NCBI GenBank assembly: GCA_958295845.1
Contig: OY282376.1
Span: 1,439,022 to 1,503,021 of the forward strand
DNA: 64,000 bases
From: Caldilineaceae bacterium
GTDB taxonomy: Bacteria; Chloroflexota; Anaerolineae; Caldilineales; Caldilineaceae
Reading direction: 5' to 3'
The notes beneath the pieces were generated by a model, which did no database searches, was not told where the DNA came from, and worked only from the letters and a program-made list of their open reading frames with translations. A program made the position numbers and the translations under genes. Position 1 is the first letter of the stretch, and every line of letters begins with the position of its first letter. This document shows, piece after piece, positions 18,874 through 28,042 of this stretch.

Positions 18874-18963
18874 CGCTAAACGTCTCTCTTTCTGATTGGA
18901 TTCGAAACTCTCGAATGGGGGATCATAGCACAATTCTGCGGCCTAATCGGAAAAAGCTCAACT

Positions 18964-19004
18964 TACGAAAAAGGGCGGCCCCACTGCTGGAGCCGCCCTT
19001 CTGA
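18964..19004 (-). terminator. Rho-independent terminator of the glycine betaine cluster
   Basis: On the minus strand a perfect 9-bp stem AAGGGCGGC/GCCGCCCTT (arms 18992-19000 and 18971-18979) with a 12-base loop is followed directly by TTTTTC. It lies about 40 bases after the stop of the last binding-protein gene. Confidence 0.85.
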
Positions 19005-19042
19005 ATTCAGATTCACTGCTGTGCTGCGAAATGGCTATCCCT

Positions 19043-20101
19043 TTACTCGGTGGGCCAGCCTTCCGGAATCTCATTGGCCGCCAGCGCTTCCTCAATCGCC
19101 GCCGCAGCATCCTCAGTAACCCACGTGCTCCAAATGTCAGACTTGCTGTTCAGCCACCACAGGGCGGCGTCATTGCTGGAGGCGTCACTGTTGTTATTCA
19201 GCCAGCGAGCCACTTCTTTATAGACCTCAATATTGAAGTCCCAAGCCGTCAGCATTTCGACAACGTCGGGCGCCCCGTCCACTAGATCAGGATGGACGGC
19301 AATCAAGATATCAGCGTCTTCGTAGGCGCAAGCTTTGTCCGCTGCCCAACACTCGTCGCTGTAGGCCGGTTCCTTCAGCCGCACCAGGTCCAAAATAAGA
19401 GCTGGATTATTCGTGCCCCACTGGTAGCCTATCCAGGGTTCCCCTTTCTCGTAGGCGCCGTACAGGTCGGCATTCGCCGCCGCGCCATCGCCGGGATTCA
19501 CAATATGTACATGATCCTCCAACTCGTAGCCGATAACCTGAGCCGCATTAACCTCTTCGCAAGCCCAGCCGATTACACAGGAAACAAGACGCGCTTTCCC
19601 CCCTGTTTCGGCGGTCGCAAAGAGCTCCATGAACTGTTCGTCCTTCAGGTCTTCGACGCTGTCCAACTCTGGATACTGCTCCTGCAGATATTTGGGTATG
19701 ACGAAAGCCGATTGCCAGTCCTTGCCCAGGCTAGCGCCAATTTCAACTACCTCACCATTGCCCAGCGCTTCAGTCCACGCCTCTATCTGGTTGGGTAGCC
19801 AAATTTCCAGAGTAACATGGGTGTCACCATTGCGCAGTCCCTGGAACAGGGGCAACGTTGCGCCAAGTACGACATCGGTACCGTAGCCGTAGCCTTTTTC
19901 GACGATGTATTGTGCCACACGATTCTGAATCTGGGCACTGTCCCAGTTCAAGTCACTGAAAATAATTGTGTCAATCGAGGCCGCCATCTCTGCCGGAGCG
20001 GCTGCTTCCTCGCTTGGCGCGCTCTGGTCAACCGGCGCACACGCCCCGGCGACAAAAATGACAATCAGAGACAATATTAGTAAACGGTGTTGGACGCGCA
20101 T
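19043..20101 (-). CDS. proX: Glycine betaine/proline ABC transporter substrate-binding lipoprotein 1
   Basis: 352 aa. The N-terminus is a lipoprotein signal (LLILSLIVIFVAGAC, cysteine near residue 21). The body is an OpuAC/ProX-type binding fold: FSDLNWDSAQIQNRVAQYIVE near 50-70, LEIWLPNQIEAW near 100, WACEEVNAAQVIGYELEDHV near 180 and AYEKGEPWIGYQWGTN near 220 with the aromatic residues that form a quaternary-amine cage in this family. It ends WLVxEDAAAAIEEALAANEIPEGWPTE-like, nearly identical to paralog 2. Last gene of the cluster, ahead of a clear terminator. Expected role: delivery of betaine-like compounds to the ProV-ProW pair. Confidence 0.9.
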   Translation of the reverse strand: MRVQHRLLILSLIVIFVAGACAPVDQSAPSEEAAAPAEMAASIDTIIFSDLNWDSAQIQNRVAQYIVEKGYGYGTDVVLGATLPLFQGLRNGDTHVTLEIWLPNQIEAWTEALGNGEVVEIGASLGKDWQSAFVIPKYLQEQYPELDSVEDLKDEQFMELFATAETGGKARLVSCVIGWACEEVNAAQVIGYELEDHVHIVNPGDGAAANADLYGAYEKGEPWIGYQWGTNNPALILDLVRLKEPAYSDECWAADKACAYEDADILIAVHPDLVDGAPDVVEMLTAWDFNIEVYKEVARWLNNNSDASSNDAALWWLNSKSDIWSTWVTEDAAAAIEEALAANEIPEGWPTE

Positions 20102-20715
20102 GCTTCTCTCCTTGGGGTGAAAGAATGAAGAAAGGCCAGTATGTGGGGCAAGCAGTCAAACAAGGTTGCAATCAAACAACAAGTCTGACTTGGCACCCTC
20201 GCTCCTTCAGTCTAGTGTTACCAAAGTCTGGCGATGGTATCAGGGTCTGTTCCCTGACATGTGGCAAATTGACAGTTCCGCCGCCGCATCTTGGATTACA
20301 ATCTGGCTGAAGTTTCGCCCCGTTAGCCTCTCCCGGAGTTAGTGCCCACTCAAGCAACGCCAAGCAATTGTATTGCCGCAACTTCAGGTCTGGTAGTCTT
20401 GCCAAAGAGAACCTTGTAGGTTTCTTGACAGCTCGGCTGTCGCGAATGGGGCGGACTCTCTTTTCCGCGACCCAATGTTATCAGGCTTTGGACTGTAGGT
20501 CAAGTCGAAGCCTCCGGAACCCTGTACGGGTTTTGTCCCAGTCCGAATGTTCATAAGATTTTGCATGGCCCTGCTGGCCCTGCTGCAGATCAGGTACAAA
20601 GGGCCGGCCCTTCCTGTCACTTGGCTGGCCTACGCAGGCAACAGCCAGCTACATGCAACTGCGTGATCGTTTTACCTGGAGTGACACGTGCAGGTAGGCG
20701 ATATAGTACGTCCGT
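20102..20715. other. 614-base gap between the two binding-protein genes
   Basis: No protein family is recognised here. Short minus-strand frames (20172-20405, 20384-20620) lack database-like features visible by eye. The length is unusual inside an operon and could hold a separate promoter for the downstream binding protein or the remains of an insertion. Confidence 0.4.
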
Positions 20716-21768
20716 CTACTCAATAGGCCAGCCTTCGGGGATCTCATTTGCTGCAAGAGCAGCCTCGATAGCGTCAGCCGCCTCCTCAGTGACCCAGCCG
20801 CGCCAAATGTCGGCATTGTCGTTCAGCCACCACAGCGCCGCATCATTTGTGCTTGCATCGCTATTCTCGTCCAACCACGCCGCGACGCCGCGATAGATAC
20901 CGATACGAAAGCCCCACTTCCCCAGCATTTCCACCACGTCAGGCGCGGCTTCCATCATGTCGGGATGTACTGCGATCACGATCGTTGAGTCTTCGTAGGC
21001 GCAAGCCTTGGTCGTGGACCAACACGCCTCACTATGAGCAGGCTCCTCAAGCCGGACCAGGTCCAGCAGCAGAGCCGGGTCATTGGTACCCCACTGATAG
21101 CCAAGCCACGGTTCCTTTTTCTCGTATGCACCGTAGAGATCGGCATTGAGAGCCGCGCCGTCGCCCGGGTTAATGATATGCACATGCTCTTCCAGTCCAT
21201 AACCCTCGATCTGGGCGGCGTTGACCTCCTCACACGCCCATCCAATAGTACACGAGACTAACCGCGCCTTGCCGCCCGTCTCCGGTGTCGCAAACAGCGC
21301 CTTGAACCGCTCATCCCTTAAGTCATCGACGCTATCCAGGTCAGGGTACTGCTCCTGGAGGTAGGCAGGGATGACGAATCCCGACTGCCAGTCATTCCCC
21401 AGGCTCTTGCCGACCTCCACCACCTCTCCATTGGCCTCCGCCTCATACCAGGCCTCAATCTGGTTCGGCAACCAGATTTCCAGACTCACGTGAATATCTC
21501 CCCTGCGTAGTCCCTGAAACAACGGCAAAGTCGCACCGAATACAACTTCGGTGGAATAGCCATACCCCTTTTCAACTATATATTGGGCAATGCGGTTCTG
21601 AATCTGGGCGCTGGGCCAGTTGTAGTCCGCAAATACGATCGTTGCTAGAGCGTCTGGACCGCCGACTGCTACGCCTGGGGAATTCGGCTGCGTCGCAACA
21701 CAACCGGTCAGAATCAAGGCGGCAAAAGAGGGGAGAAGAACGTCCCATACTCGCCATTGCGTAAGCAT
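20716..21768 (-). CDS. proX: Glycine betaine/proline ABC transporter substrate-binding lipoprotein 2
   Basis: 350 aa, a close paralog of the 19043-20101 protein along its whole length. It has a lipoprotein signal (FAALILTGC), FADYNWPSAQIQNRIAQYIVE, the LEIWLPNQIEAWYEAE segment, WACEEVNAAQIEGYGLEEHV and YEKKEPWLGYQWGTN. The aromatic binding residues are kept, but several loops differ, so the two proteins may differ in ligand or affinity. The permease gene lies 134 bases upstream on the same strand. Having two binding proteins for one permease/ATPase pair would widen osmolyte or methylamine uptake. Confidence 0.9.
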   Translation of the reverse strand: MLTQWRVWDVLLPSFAALILTGCVATQPNSPGVAVGGPDALATIVFADYNWPSAQIQNRIAQYIVEKGYGYSTEVVFGATLPLFQGLRRGDIHVSLEIWLPNQIEAWYEAEANGEVVEVGKSLGNDWQSGFVIPAYLQEQYPDLDSVDDLRDERFKALFATPETGGKARLVSCTIGWACEEVNAAQIEGYGLEEHVHIINPGDGAALNADLYGAYEKKEPWLGYQWGTNDPALLLDLVRLEEPAHSEACWSTTKACAYEDSTIVIAVHPDMMEAAPDVVEMLGKWGFRIGIYRGVAAWLDENSDASTNDAALWWLNDNADIWRGWVTEEAADAIEAALAANEIPEGWPIE

Positions 21769-21902
21769 TCTATCCTGCTTGTAAAGTGTGTTGAGCCCTG
21801 TTGACAGTTCGCTGGAGCAGCTTCTAAATCATGTCCGGGCCGGCTGCTTAAGTTCGTAATCACATCAGCAGTCGGTTCAGTCGAGATATGCGGGAACGCC
21901 GC

Positions 21903-23069
21903 CTACCCCGCGCTCCGCCTCTCCTGCTGCTCCTGCGCCACCGACTGCGTCAACCGATCGAAAATGATCGCCAAAAACACAATCGCCATGCCAGCAATGG
22001 CTCCGTTACCAGGCTGGTTCTTCTGCAGCGCCCGCAACACATTGTCACCCAGCCCCCCTGCCGCCACCATGCTCGCGATCGTCACCATCGCCAACGCCAT
22101 CATCGTCGTCTGGTTGATACCGGCCATGATCGTCGGCAACGCCATTGGAATCTGAACCTTGGTAAGCAGCTGGAAAGGTGTCGTCCCAAACGCATGCGCC
22201 GCCTCCACCGCCTCAGCCGAAACCTGCCGGATCCCCAAATTGGTCAGCCGTATCACCGGCGGCACCGCGTAAATGAGAGTAGCGAAGATCCCCGCAGGCT
22301 TCCCCAAACCAAAAAAGAGAAGCCCAGGCAGCAGATAGACGAAGCTGGGCATCGTCTGCATCCCGTCCAATATAGGCCGCATCAGATTGTCCGCCACGCG
22401 GTTGCGCGCCGCCAACACCCCCAGCGGCAGACCGACGGCTACCGAAATCACGACCGCCACCACCATCAACGCGATCGTGTCAATCGTGTTTTCCCACAAT
22501 CCCATGAAGCCAACGAACAGCAAGGCGAACAAAGTGAAACCAACCATCCTCCATCGTCCAACCGCATAAGAGAGGAATGCAAGCGCAACCACGACAGTGG
22601 GCCAGGGAATCCACTTCAGTACGTCCTCGATCGTAACCAGCGAATAAGCAACCGCACTGCTCAGGCCGTCGAACAACCAGCTGGCCTCTCGCGTCACCCA
22701 GTCGACCGCGTCGTCAATCGCCCCTCCGATCACCTCCCGCACCGATTTCTCAAGTACAAGGGTGCCGCCGTTTTCAGTCTCTACCTCTGTGCGTGAAACC
22801 GTCGTGGGAAACTCCATCTCCGGTCCCCATATTGCAAAAGAAGCCAGCAAGACGACAATAACCAGCCCCCACCCAACCAGCCAGAAAGTAGCTGGCAGCG
22901 TGCCCGCTTTGCCGCCAGACTCATGGGTGAGGTCCGGCGGCACGTCTCTCCTGCCAGCCCCGCGCAGCGGAAGAGAATCTCCGTCAAAACCGATTTTGAT
23001 CGCGTCCATACCAGCAGGCGGCCTGGCAGGCGGCTCTGTTCCTATTGGTGAGCTCCCGGACTGGGCCAT
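21903..23069 (-). CDS. proW: Glycine betaine/proline ABC transporter permease
   Basis: 388 aa. A charged N-terminal region with one early helix (WLVGWGLVIVVLLASFAIW) and a periplasmic segment precede the transport domain of about six helices. It carries the binding-protein-dependent permease (EAA-type) loop AVEAAHAFGTTPFQLLTKVQIPMALPTIMAGINQ and ends GLGDNVLRALQKNQPGNGAIAG. This matches ProW/OpuAB. It lies between the ATPase gene and the binding-protein genes on one strand. Function: the membrane channel for quaternary-amine osmolytes. Confidence 0.92.
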   Translation of the reverse strand: MAQSGSSPIGTEPPARPPAGMDAIKIGFDGDSLPLRGAGRRDVPPDLTHESGGKAGTLPATFWLVGWGLVIVVLLASFAIWGPEMEFPTTVSRTEVETENGGTLVLEKSVREVIGGAIDDAVDWVTREASWLFDGLSSAVAYSLVTIEDVLKWIPWPTVVVALAFLSYAVGRWRMVGFTLFALLFVGFMGLWENTIDTIALMVVAVVISVAVGLPLGVLAARNRVADNLMRPILDGMQTMPSFVYLLPGLLFFGLGKPAGIFATLIYAVPPVIRLTNLGIRQVSAEAVEAAHAFGTTPFQLLTKVQIPMALPTIMAGINQTTMMALAMVTIASMVAAGGLGDNVLRALQKNQPGNGAIAGMAIVFLAIIFDRLTQSVAQEQQERRSAG

Positions 23070-23182
23070 CTCAACGCCTCCTCTTCAACTTCCTACCATC
23101 TAATGCAAATCTCGTCTGTCACCAAGTCTCTACACAGAGGTTGTGCATCGGAATCGTGGTTGACCTGATTGCACTTAAACTA

Positions 23183-23210
23183 TACGCAGTACGCAATACG
23201 CAGTACGAAA
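23183..23210. repeat. Short heptamer repeat (TACGCAR)n
   Basis: TACGCAG, TACGCAA, TACGCAG, TACGAAA in tandem within the gap between the ProV and ProW genes. It shares the seven-base period of the TGACCCC/TGACCAC repeats but not their sequence. Confidence 0.6.
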
Positions 23211-23254
23211 CATACACAAAAAGTCAGTTCTCTCTTCGAAGGCACACGCGTCCC

Positions 23255-24448
23255 TCAAACCGGTTCAACCATTCCAGCCAGTAAAGCGCGCCGGTGAATC
23301 TCTCCCAACAATCGCCCTTCATCGTCCACCACCGCGATGTAGCGCTCCGTCTGTGCTGCCAAGGGGATAATTTCCTCAATGAAAGTTTCGGGGCTTGTGG
23401 TCGCCAAAACGTCGTCCTGCGCTGCCTCCGCAATTTCAATCCGCTGGTCCCTCAAACTCGCGACCTGCTCCTGTGTAAGGATCCCCTTGAGAACGTGATC
23501 GTCACCTACCACATAGACCGCTTCTGCACCCTTGTTTCGCATCGCGGCCAGCGCAGCACCCGCATCCTGCCCTTCGTGGATAACGACGTCAGGCTCCTGC
23601 ATGACCGACCCCGCCCGGATCACCTTGGCGCGCGACACATCCTGCACAAAGTCAGAAACATAGTCGTTGGCCGGTCGCGTCACGATCTCCTCCGGCGTAC
23701 CCTCCTGCACAATAACGCCGTCGCGCATGATTGCAATACGATCGCCCAGCTTGAGCGCTTCATCCAGGTCATGCGTGATGAAAACAATCGTTTTCTGGAG
23801 CTCCCGCTGCAACATGACCAGTTCGTCCTGCATCTCCCTGCGAATGAGCGGGTCCAGTCCGCTGAACGGCTCATCCATGATCAGCACTTCCGGGTCGACC
23901 GCCAGTGCCCTGGCCAGGCCCACTCTCTGCTGCATGCCGCCGCTCATCTCGCTTGGAAAGTAGTATTCCCACCCCTTTAGCCCTACAGTCTCGATCGCTT
24001 CCGCCGCCGCCCTGTAACGGCTCTCTTTATCCATGCCCTGCACTTCAAGCCCGTATGCTACATTGTCCAGCACGCGCCGGTGTGGAAGAAGCGCGTAATT
24101 CTGAAATACCATCGCGATCTTGTCGCGCCGAAACTCCCTCAAATCCTCTTGCGAATAGCCGAGAATGTCTTCGCCGTCAAACTGGATCTCCCCCTGCGTC
24201 GCTTCGATAAGCCGGATCAAACAACGCGCCAGCGTCGACTTTCCGCTACCCGACAGCCCCATCACCACAAAAGTCTGCCCCCTCGGAACGCTGAAGGAGA
24301 GGTCTCGCAGCCCGATTACAAGGCCCAGTTCCTCTTGAATGTCGTCGCGGCTCTTTGAAGTGTGTTCCGGCTCCAGCGCACGCTCAGGCCTGCTGCCAAA
24401 AACTTTCCAAAGACCGCTGACCTGTATATGAAAGCTTTTTTGTTCCAT
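23255..24448 (-). CDS. proV: Glycine betaine/proline ABC transporter ATPase with CBS domains
   Basis: 397 aa from ATG 24448, chosen because CAGGATCGAAA precedes it; an upstream alternative start adds 16 unconserved residues. Walker A GLSGSGKST (64-72), signature MSGGMQQR, Walker B VLIMDEPFSGLD, then a C-terminal regulatory part (about 280-397) with the features of two CBS modules. In OpuA-type importers this part senses ionic strength and gates transport. First gene of the ProV-ProW-ProX-ProX order on the minus strand, although a 185-base gap with a heptamer repeat separates it from the permease gene. Confidence 0.92.
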   Translation of the reverse strand: MEQKSFHIQVSGLWKVFGSRPERALEPEHTSKSRDDIQEELGLVIGLRDLSFSVPRGQTFVVMGLSGSGKSTLARCLIRLIEATQGEIQFDGEDILGYSQEDLREFRRDKIAMVFQNYALLPHRRVLDNVAYGLEVQGMDKESRYRAAAEAIETVGLKGWEYYFPSEMSGGMQQRVGLARALAVDPEVLIMDEPFSGLDPLIRREMQDELVMLQRELQKTIVFITHDLDEALKLGDRIAIMRDGVIVQEGTPEEIVTRPANDYVSDFVQDVSRAKVIRAGSVMQEPDVVIHEGQDAGAALAAMRNKGAEAVYVVGDDHVLKGILTQEQVASLRDQRIEIAEAAQDDVLATTSPETFIEEIIPLAAQTERYIAVVDDEGRLLGEIHRRALLAGMVEPV

Positions 24449-24605
24449 TTTCGATCCTGATAGCTTGTCCGTCAGGGAGCTTATCGTCTGTGGCACTACT
24501 CTAGCTGTCCTTCTGAATTCGCAAATAGTTCTACTGTTCGAACTTCTACACTATCATGCCACCCCAAATGCGTTCAAATCCTGCCCTTTACCCGCTTGTG
24601 CCGCT

Positions 24606-25787
24606 TCAGAGGCCTTCCAGCGTCGCCCTCTCCACTTCGATTCCAAACCCCGGCGCGTCACTGGGAACCAGATAACCCTCCTCGATCACCGCCGTTCCGG
24701 GCAGCTTAACCATCTCCGCAAGCGGCACGCCAGGCGGAGAGACGCCACCGGATCGCTCACCCCACGTAACCGCAGGCATGGCATAAGCAAGATGCTGCCC
24801 ATACGGGGAGTTCATACCCCCATGCGGGATCACCTCAACCCCTGCCCCCTCCGCCATATGACAGATCCGCATACACGCCGATATCCCGCCCACCCACAGC
24901 GGGTCCGGCTGCCAGATATCCACCGGACGCTCATTGGCCGCCTGCGCAAAACGCTGCGGCAGATACCAGTGCTCTCCCGTCGCCAGCGTCTGCCACGGCA
25001 AGCGCTGCCGCACCTGCATAAACCCCTCCCTGTCATCCGGCAGCAGATAGTCCTCAATCCATCTGAGGCGGTAGGGCCGCAACCTCTCCGCCAGCCGCAC
25101 CGTATAATCCACGTCCAGCGCCATCCAGCAGTCCAGCATCAATGCCACATCGGGCCCGATCAACTCACGGGCGCCCGCGACCAACGCCTCAGCCTTCCCC
25201 AGACCCGCCTCGCCGTCAGCCGGCCCGTACGGAAACGGCAGCTTCATCGCCTGAAACCCCAACTCCATATACCACGCCGCCTCGAACCCCGTGGCGTAAC
25301 AGAAAATCCTCTCCTTCTGCGGGCCGCCCAACAGCTCATACACCGGGCGCTCCAGCACCTTCCCTTTCAAGTCCCACAACGCCAAATCGACCGCGCTGAT
25401 CGCGTAGCTGGCCAGCCCCTGCCCTCCGTACGGCGTCGCCAAACGCGACATCATGTCGAACAGCTTCTCCGTCGCCATGCAGTTCTCGCCCACAATGTGC
25501 GGCGCGAAATGATCGTTGATAGTCCTGCTGACAGGCCCGCCAAACCCCGTGACGCCCAGCCCAAAGCTCCCGTCTTCGGCCGTAACGACGCATACCGTGC
25601 TTTTCCATTTTGGCGACCACGACGACCTCAGCTCCTTGTACTTCGGATAGCGCCCCATCGGGCTTGACGGCTCCAACCCATCCCACACATAGGACGGCCT
25701 CGGCGCGCTCTCCCCCTCCCTGCGTTTCCGGCCGGGATTCAAGGCATCCAGTTCAATTTCGAGAGCCTTGACTTCTGTAATCCTCAC
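24606..25787 (-). CDS. L-rhamnonate dehydratase-like enolase superfamily enzyme
   Basis: 393 aa from GTG 25787, which has AGGAG six bases upstream; a TTG at 25802 is possible but sits on that ribosome-binding site. The mandelate-racemase fold is evident: metal ligands in MLDCWMALD (Asp), LRWIEDYLLPDD (Glu) and TGEHWYLP (Glu), and a catalytic histidine in VIPHGGMNSPYGQH. GVGVTGFGGP-like (GLGVTGFGGP) and DIWQPDPLWVGGI resemble RhmD proteins from my knowledge of the family. Reaction: dehydration of L-rhamnonate or a related acid sugar to its 2-keto-3-deoxy form. A matching aldolase lies at 18121-18873. Confidence 0.85.
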   Translation of the reverse strand: MRITEVKALEIELDALNPGRKRREGESAPRPSYVWDGLEPSSPMGRYPKYKELRSSWSPKWKSTVCVVTAEDGSFGLGVTGFGGPVSRTINDHFAPHIVGENCMATEKLFDMMSRLATPYGGQGLASYAISAVDLALWDLKGKVLERPVYELLGGPQKERIFCYATGFEAAWYMELGFQAMKLPFPYGPADGEAGLGKAEALVAGARELIGPDVALMLDCWMALDVDYTVRLAERLRPYRLRWIEDYLLPDDREGFMQVRQRLPWQTLATGEHWYLPQRFAQAANERPVDIWQPDPLWVGGISACMRICHMAEGAGVEVIPHGGMNSPYGQHLAYAMPAVTWGERSGGVSPPGVPLAEMVKLPGTAVIEEGYLVPSDAPGFGIEVERATLEGL

Positions 25788-25860
25788 AGAAATCTCCTGC
25801 AATGTCTGTAATCTCCAGCTTCATTCCAAGGAGCCGCGCCTTGCTACAACAGCCAGCACC

Positions 25861-26922
25861 CTACCCCGATTCGTATACCTGACGGGTCTGCACCGCGATC
25901 TCGCCCCAGTCCAGCGAATGCGCCCGCGCCCACGCCGCCTCCCGCATCGGGCCCATCTCCCGCTCCTGAATCTCCAGCATCGACCGTCGCAACCCCGCCT
26001 CGTCCTCCCCACTGTACACAATGCCGGCCTCCGGAGGGACCAGCTCGGTCAGACATCCGACGCTCGGGGCGATCACCGGCATGCCGAACGAAAACGCCGT
26101 GATCACCGAACCCGAAGTCAACACTTCCAGGAACGGAAAAACGCCAACATCGCCCGCATTGAACAGATACTGAAACTCGTCGTTGGCAAAATGGCGCGAC
26201 GAGCGCAACATCACCCGCGGGTCGTCCGGCGGTACCGACGCCACCAGTTCCTGCCCGTACTCCGTGAAAAACTTGGCGCCCAACAACAGCCGCAAATGTT
26301 CCCCGGGCAGCGACTGAAACACCTCAATCAATCGCTCAATCCCCTTGTACCGGCGCACGTTCCCGAAGTAGAAGAAGACGAAATGGTCATCGTTCAACCC
26401 CATCCGCCGCCGCGCCTCGTCACGACCGACCTCGTTGGGATACGGATAAATGAAATTACCGTGATTGATGACATAAACACCCGCCGTGCGATGAAAATGC
26501 TTTCGCACTAGCTCACGCGCATGCTCGCAATGCACGATCACCGCATTCGCCAAATGGGTAATCGCCGTCTGCGCCAGATGGTCCAAATCGCGGCTGTTGC
26601 TCTCATGTGGATAAAGATTGTGAACCGTCCACACGATCCTGTAACCCAGCAATCGTGCCAGGGCCAGGTTGTCAATAAGCTCGGTCAAAAGCCGCAGCTG
26701 CACCTCCAACGCCTCCCCACTGTACATGTAGTTGGGCCAGTTGAGATGCAGGACCGTGATCTTGCCCTGATTCTCGTGCAGCCACGCTTTCGTCAGCGTC
26801 TCAGGTTGCCCCGCCTCCAGCTCGACACCAACCTCCCGCATCGCCCGCGCCAGCAACCCGCCATAAGGATTGGCCCGATCCAATGATAGTCCCGCCGCTT
26901 CCCAGAAAAAAACACTGCGCAT
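25861..26922 (-). CDS. Glycosyltransferase, GT-B/family 4-like
   Basis: 353 aa. N-terminal acceptor domain with VLHLNWPNYMYSG and RIVWTVHNLYPHE (about 75-125); C-terminal donor domain with FFYFGNVRRYKGIERLIEVF (about 205-225), GDVGVFPF and SGSVITAFSFGMPVIAPSVG, the usual end of a GT-B nucleotide-sugar site. The conserved E of the family's EX7E motif is not clear; the region reads LTSGSVITAFSFG. Likely adds a sugar to a surface glycan. It is the only glycan-building enzyme recognised in an otherwise catabolic stretch, between the rhamnonate dehydratase gene and an oxidoreductase gene on the same strand. Confidence 0.8.
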   Translation of the reverse strand: MRSVFFWEAAGLSLDRANPYGGLLARAMREVGVELEAGQPETLTKAWLHENQGKITVLHLNWPNYMYSGEALEVQLRLLTELIDNLALARLLGYRIVWTVHNLYPHESNSRDLDHLAQTAITHLANAVIVHCEHARELVRKHFHRTAGVYVINHGNFIYPYPNEVGRDEARRRMGLNDDHFVFFYFGNVRRYKGIERLIEVFQSLPGEHLRLLLGAKFFTEYGQELVASVPPDDPRVMLRSSRHFANDEFQYLFNAGDVGVFPFLEVLTSGSVITAFSFGMPVIAPSVGCLTELVPPEAGIVYSGEDEAGLRRSMLEIQEREMGPMREAAWARAHSLDWGEIAVQTRQVYESG

Positions 26923-26996
26923 AGTCCTGTCCTACCCTGGCATGAAAGCTGATAATTGCGTATTCGAATTTGTGCACCGCTACGCTGCTGAAAACC

Positions 26997-28019
26997 TCAG
27001 TTGGGAGGATCCTGCAGAGCAATACTGTGCCCACTGCGCGCCGATTCGTAGGCGGCTTCCACCACCGCCAGGCCGGCCAGCCCCTCCTCACCAGGAATGG
27101 GATTCGTACCTTTCCCGGCTACGGCCTCGCCAAAAGCCTCCAGTAACCGCACGTGCGGCCGCGAACCACCGGGCTCGATCGAATAGTCCTGCATCCCCTC
27201 TGCCGTCAAAACCCGCAAAGTTCCGGCCGAATCTTTGGCCGAAATTGGTGCCGCTACGATCGATCCTTCAGTGCCCCAGATTTCCAGGCCGTTCGTGCGC
27301 TCCGGCTCGTGGTTCGCCGTCGTCCAGTGACTGGTCACCACCGCCTGCGCGCCGCTATCCAGCCGCATCAGCACCGTCGCCGTGTCATCCACCGGTGAGT
27401 CGTCCACCAGCGTTTCTACCACCGCAACAACCGATGCCGCCGGGCCGCACAGGTAGCGCAGCAAATCGATACAGTGGATGCCCAGGTCCATCAGCGGCCC
27501 CCCGCCGCTGATCTCCGGCCTGTGATGCCAAACCCCTGGCTGCGGCGGAAACCGGTCCGAAAAGTTGATGCGCGCCGCCGTCACCTGCCCGATCGCGCCT
27601 TCCTCCACAAGTCTCTTGATCCGCTGATGACGGGCATTGAACCGCTGGTAATGGCAGACCGCCAGCAGAACGCCGTTGGCGCGGCACGCCTCGATCATCT
27701 CGCGCGCCTCTGCAGTCGTCTTCGCCATCGGCTTTTCACACAGGACATGCTTGCCCGCCTCCGCCGCCAGGACCGTCTCCCGCGCATGCAGGTGAGGCGG
27801 CGTGGCAACATACACCGCATTGATCTCGTCATCGTCCAGCAGCGCTTCCACGCTGTCGTAAGCGCGCCGCGCCCCGTGCCTCTCCGCAAACCGCTGCGCC
27901 GCGTCCAAGTCACGCCGCGAGACCGCCGCCAGCTCGTGCCCTGTCGCCGCCGCGATCGCCGGCGCCATCTGGCTCTCCGCGATCTTCCCGGCTCCCACAA
28001 TGCCCCAGTAGACAGTCAT
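26997..28019 (-). CDS. Gfo/Idh/MocA family oxidoreductase
   Basis: 340 aa from ATG 28019. The Rossmann start is VYWGIVGAGKIAESQMAPAI, the catalytic lysine motif HVLCEKPMAKT lies near residue 90-101, and GGGPLMDLGIHCIDLLRYL holds the active-site Asp/His. It is of standard length and looks complete. Glucose-fructose oxidoreductase-like enzymes of this kind oxidise free sugars, glycosides or inositols with NAD(P). It is 23 bases from the next oxidoreductase gene upstream, so the two are probably co-transcribed. Confidence 0.9.
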   Translation of the reverse strand: MTVYWGIVGAGKIAESQMAPAIAAATGHELAAVSRRDLDAAQRFAERHGARRAYDSVEALLDDDEINAVYVATPPHLHARETVLAAEAGKHVLCEKPMAKTTAEAREMIEACRANGVLLAVCHYQRFNARHQRIKRLVEEGAIGQVTAARINFSDRFPPQPGVWHHRPEISGGGPLMDLGIHCIDLLRYLCGPAASVVAVVETLVDDSPVDDTATVLMRLDSGAQAVVTSHWTTANHEPERTNGLEIWGTEGSIVAAPISAKDSAGTLRVLTAEGMQDYSIEPGGSRPHVRLLEAFGEAVAGKGTNPIPGEEGLAGLAVVEAAYESARSGHSIALQDPPN

Positions 28020-28042
28020 TTCTCACCCATTCTGAACACTGT

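Noticed and set aside
24540..24605. tRNA-like GTTCAAATCC sequence
   Set aside because: No acceptor or anticodon stems could be paired around it.
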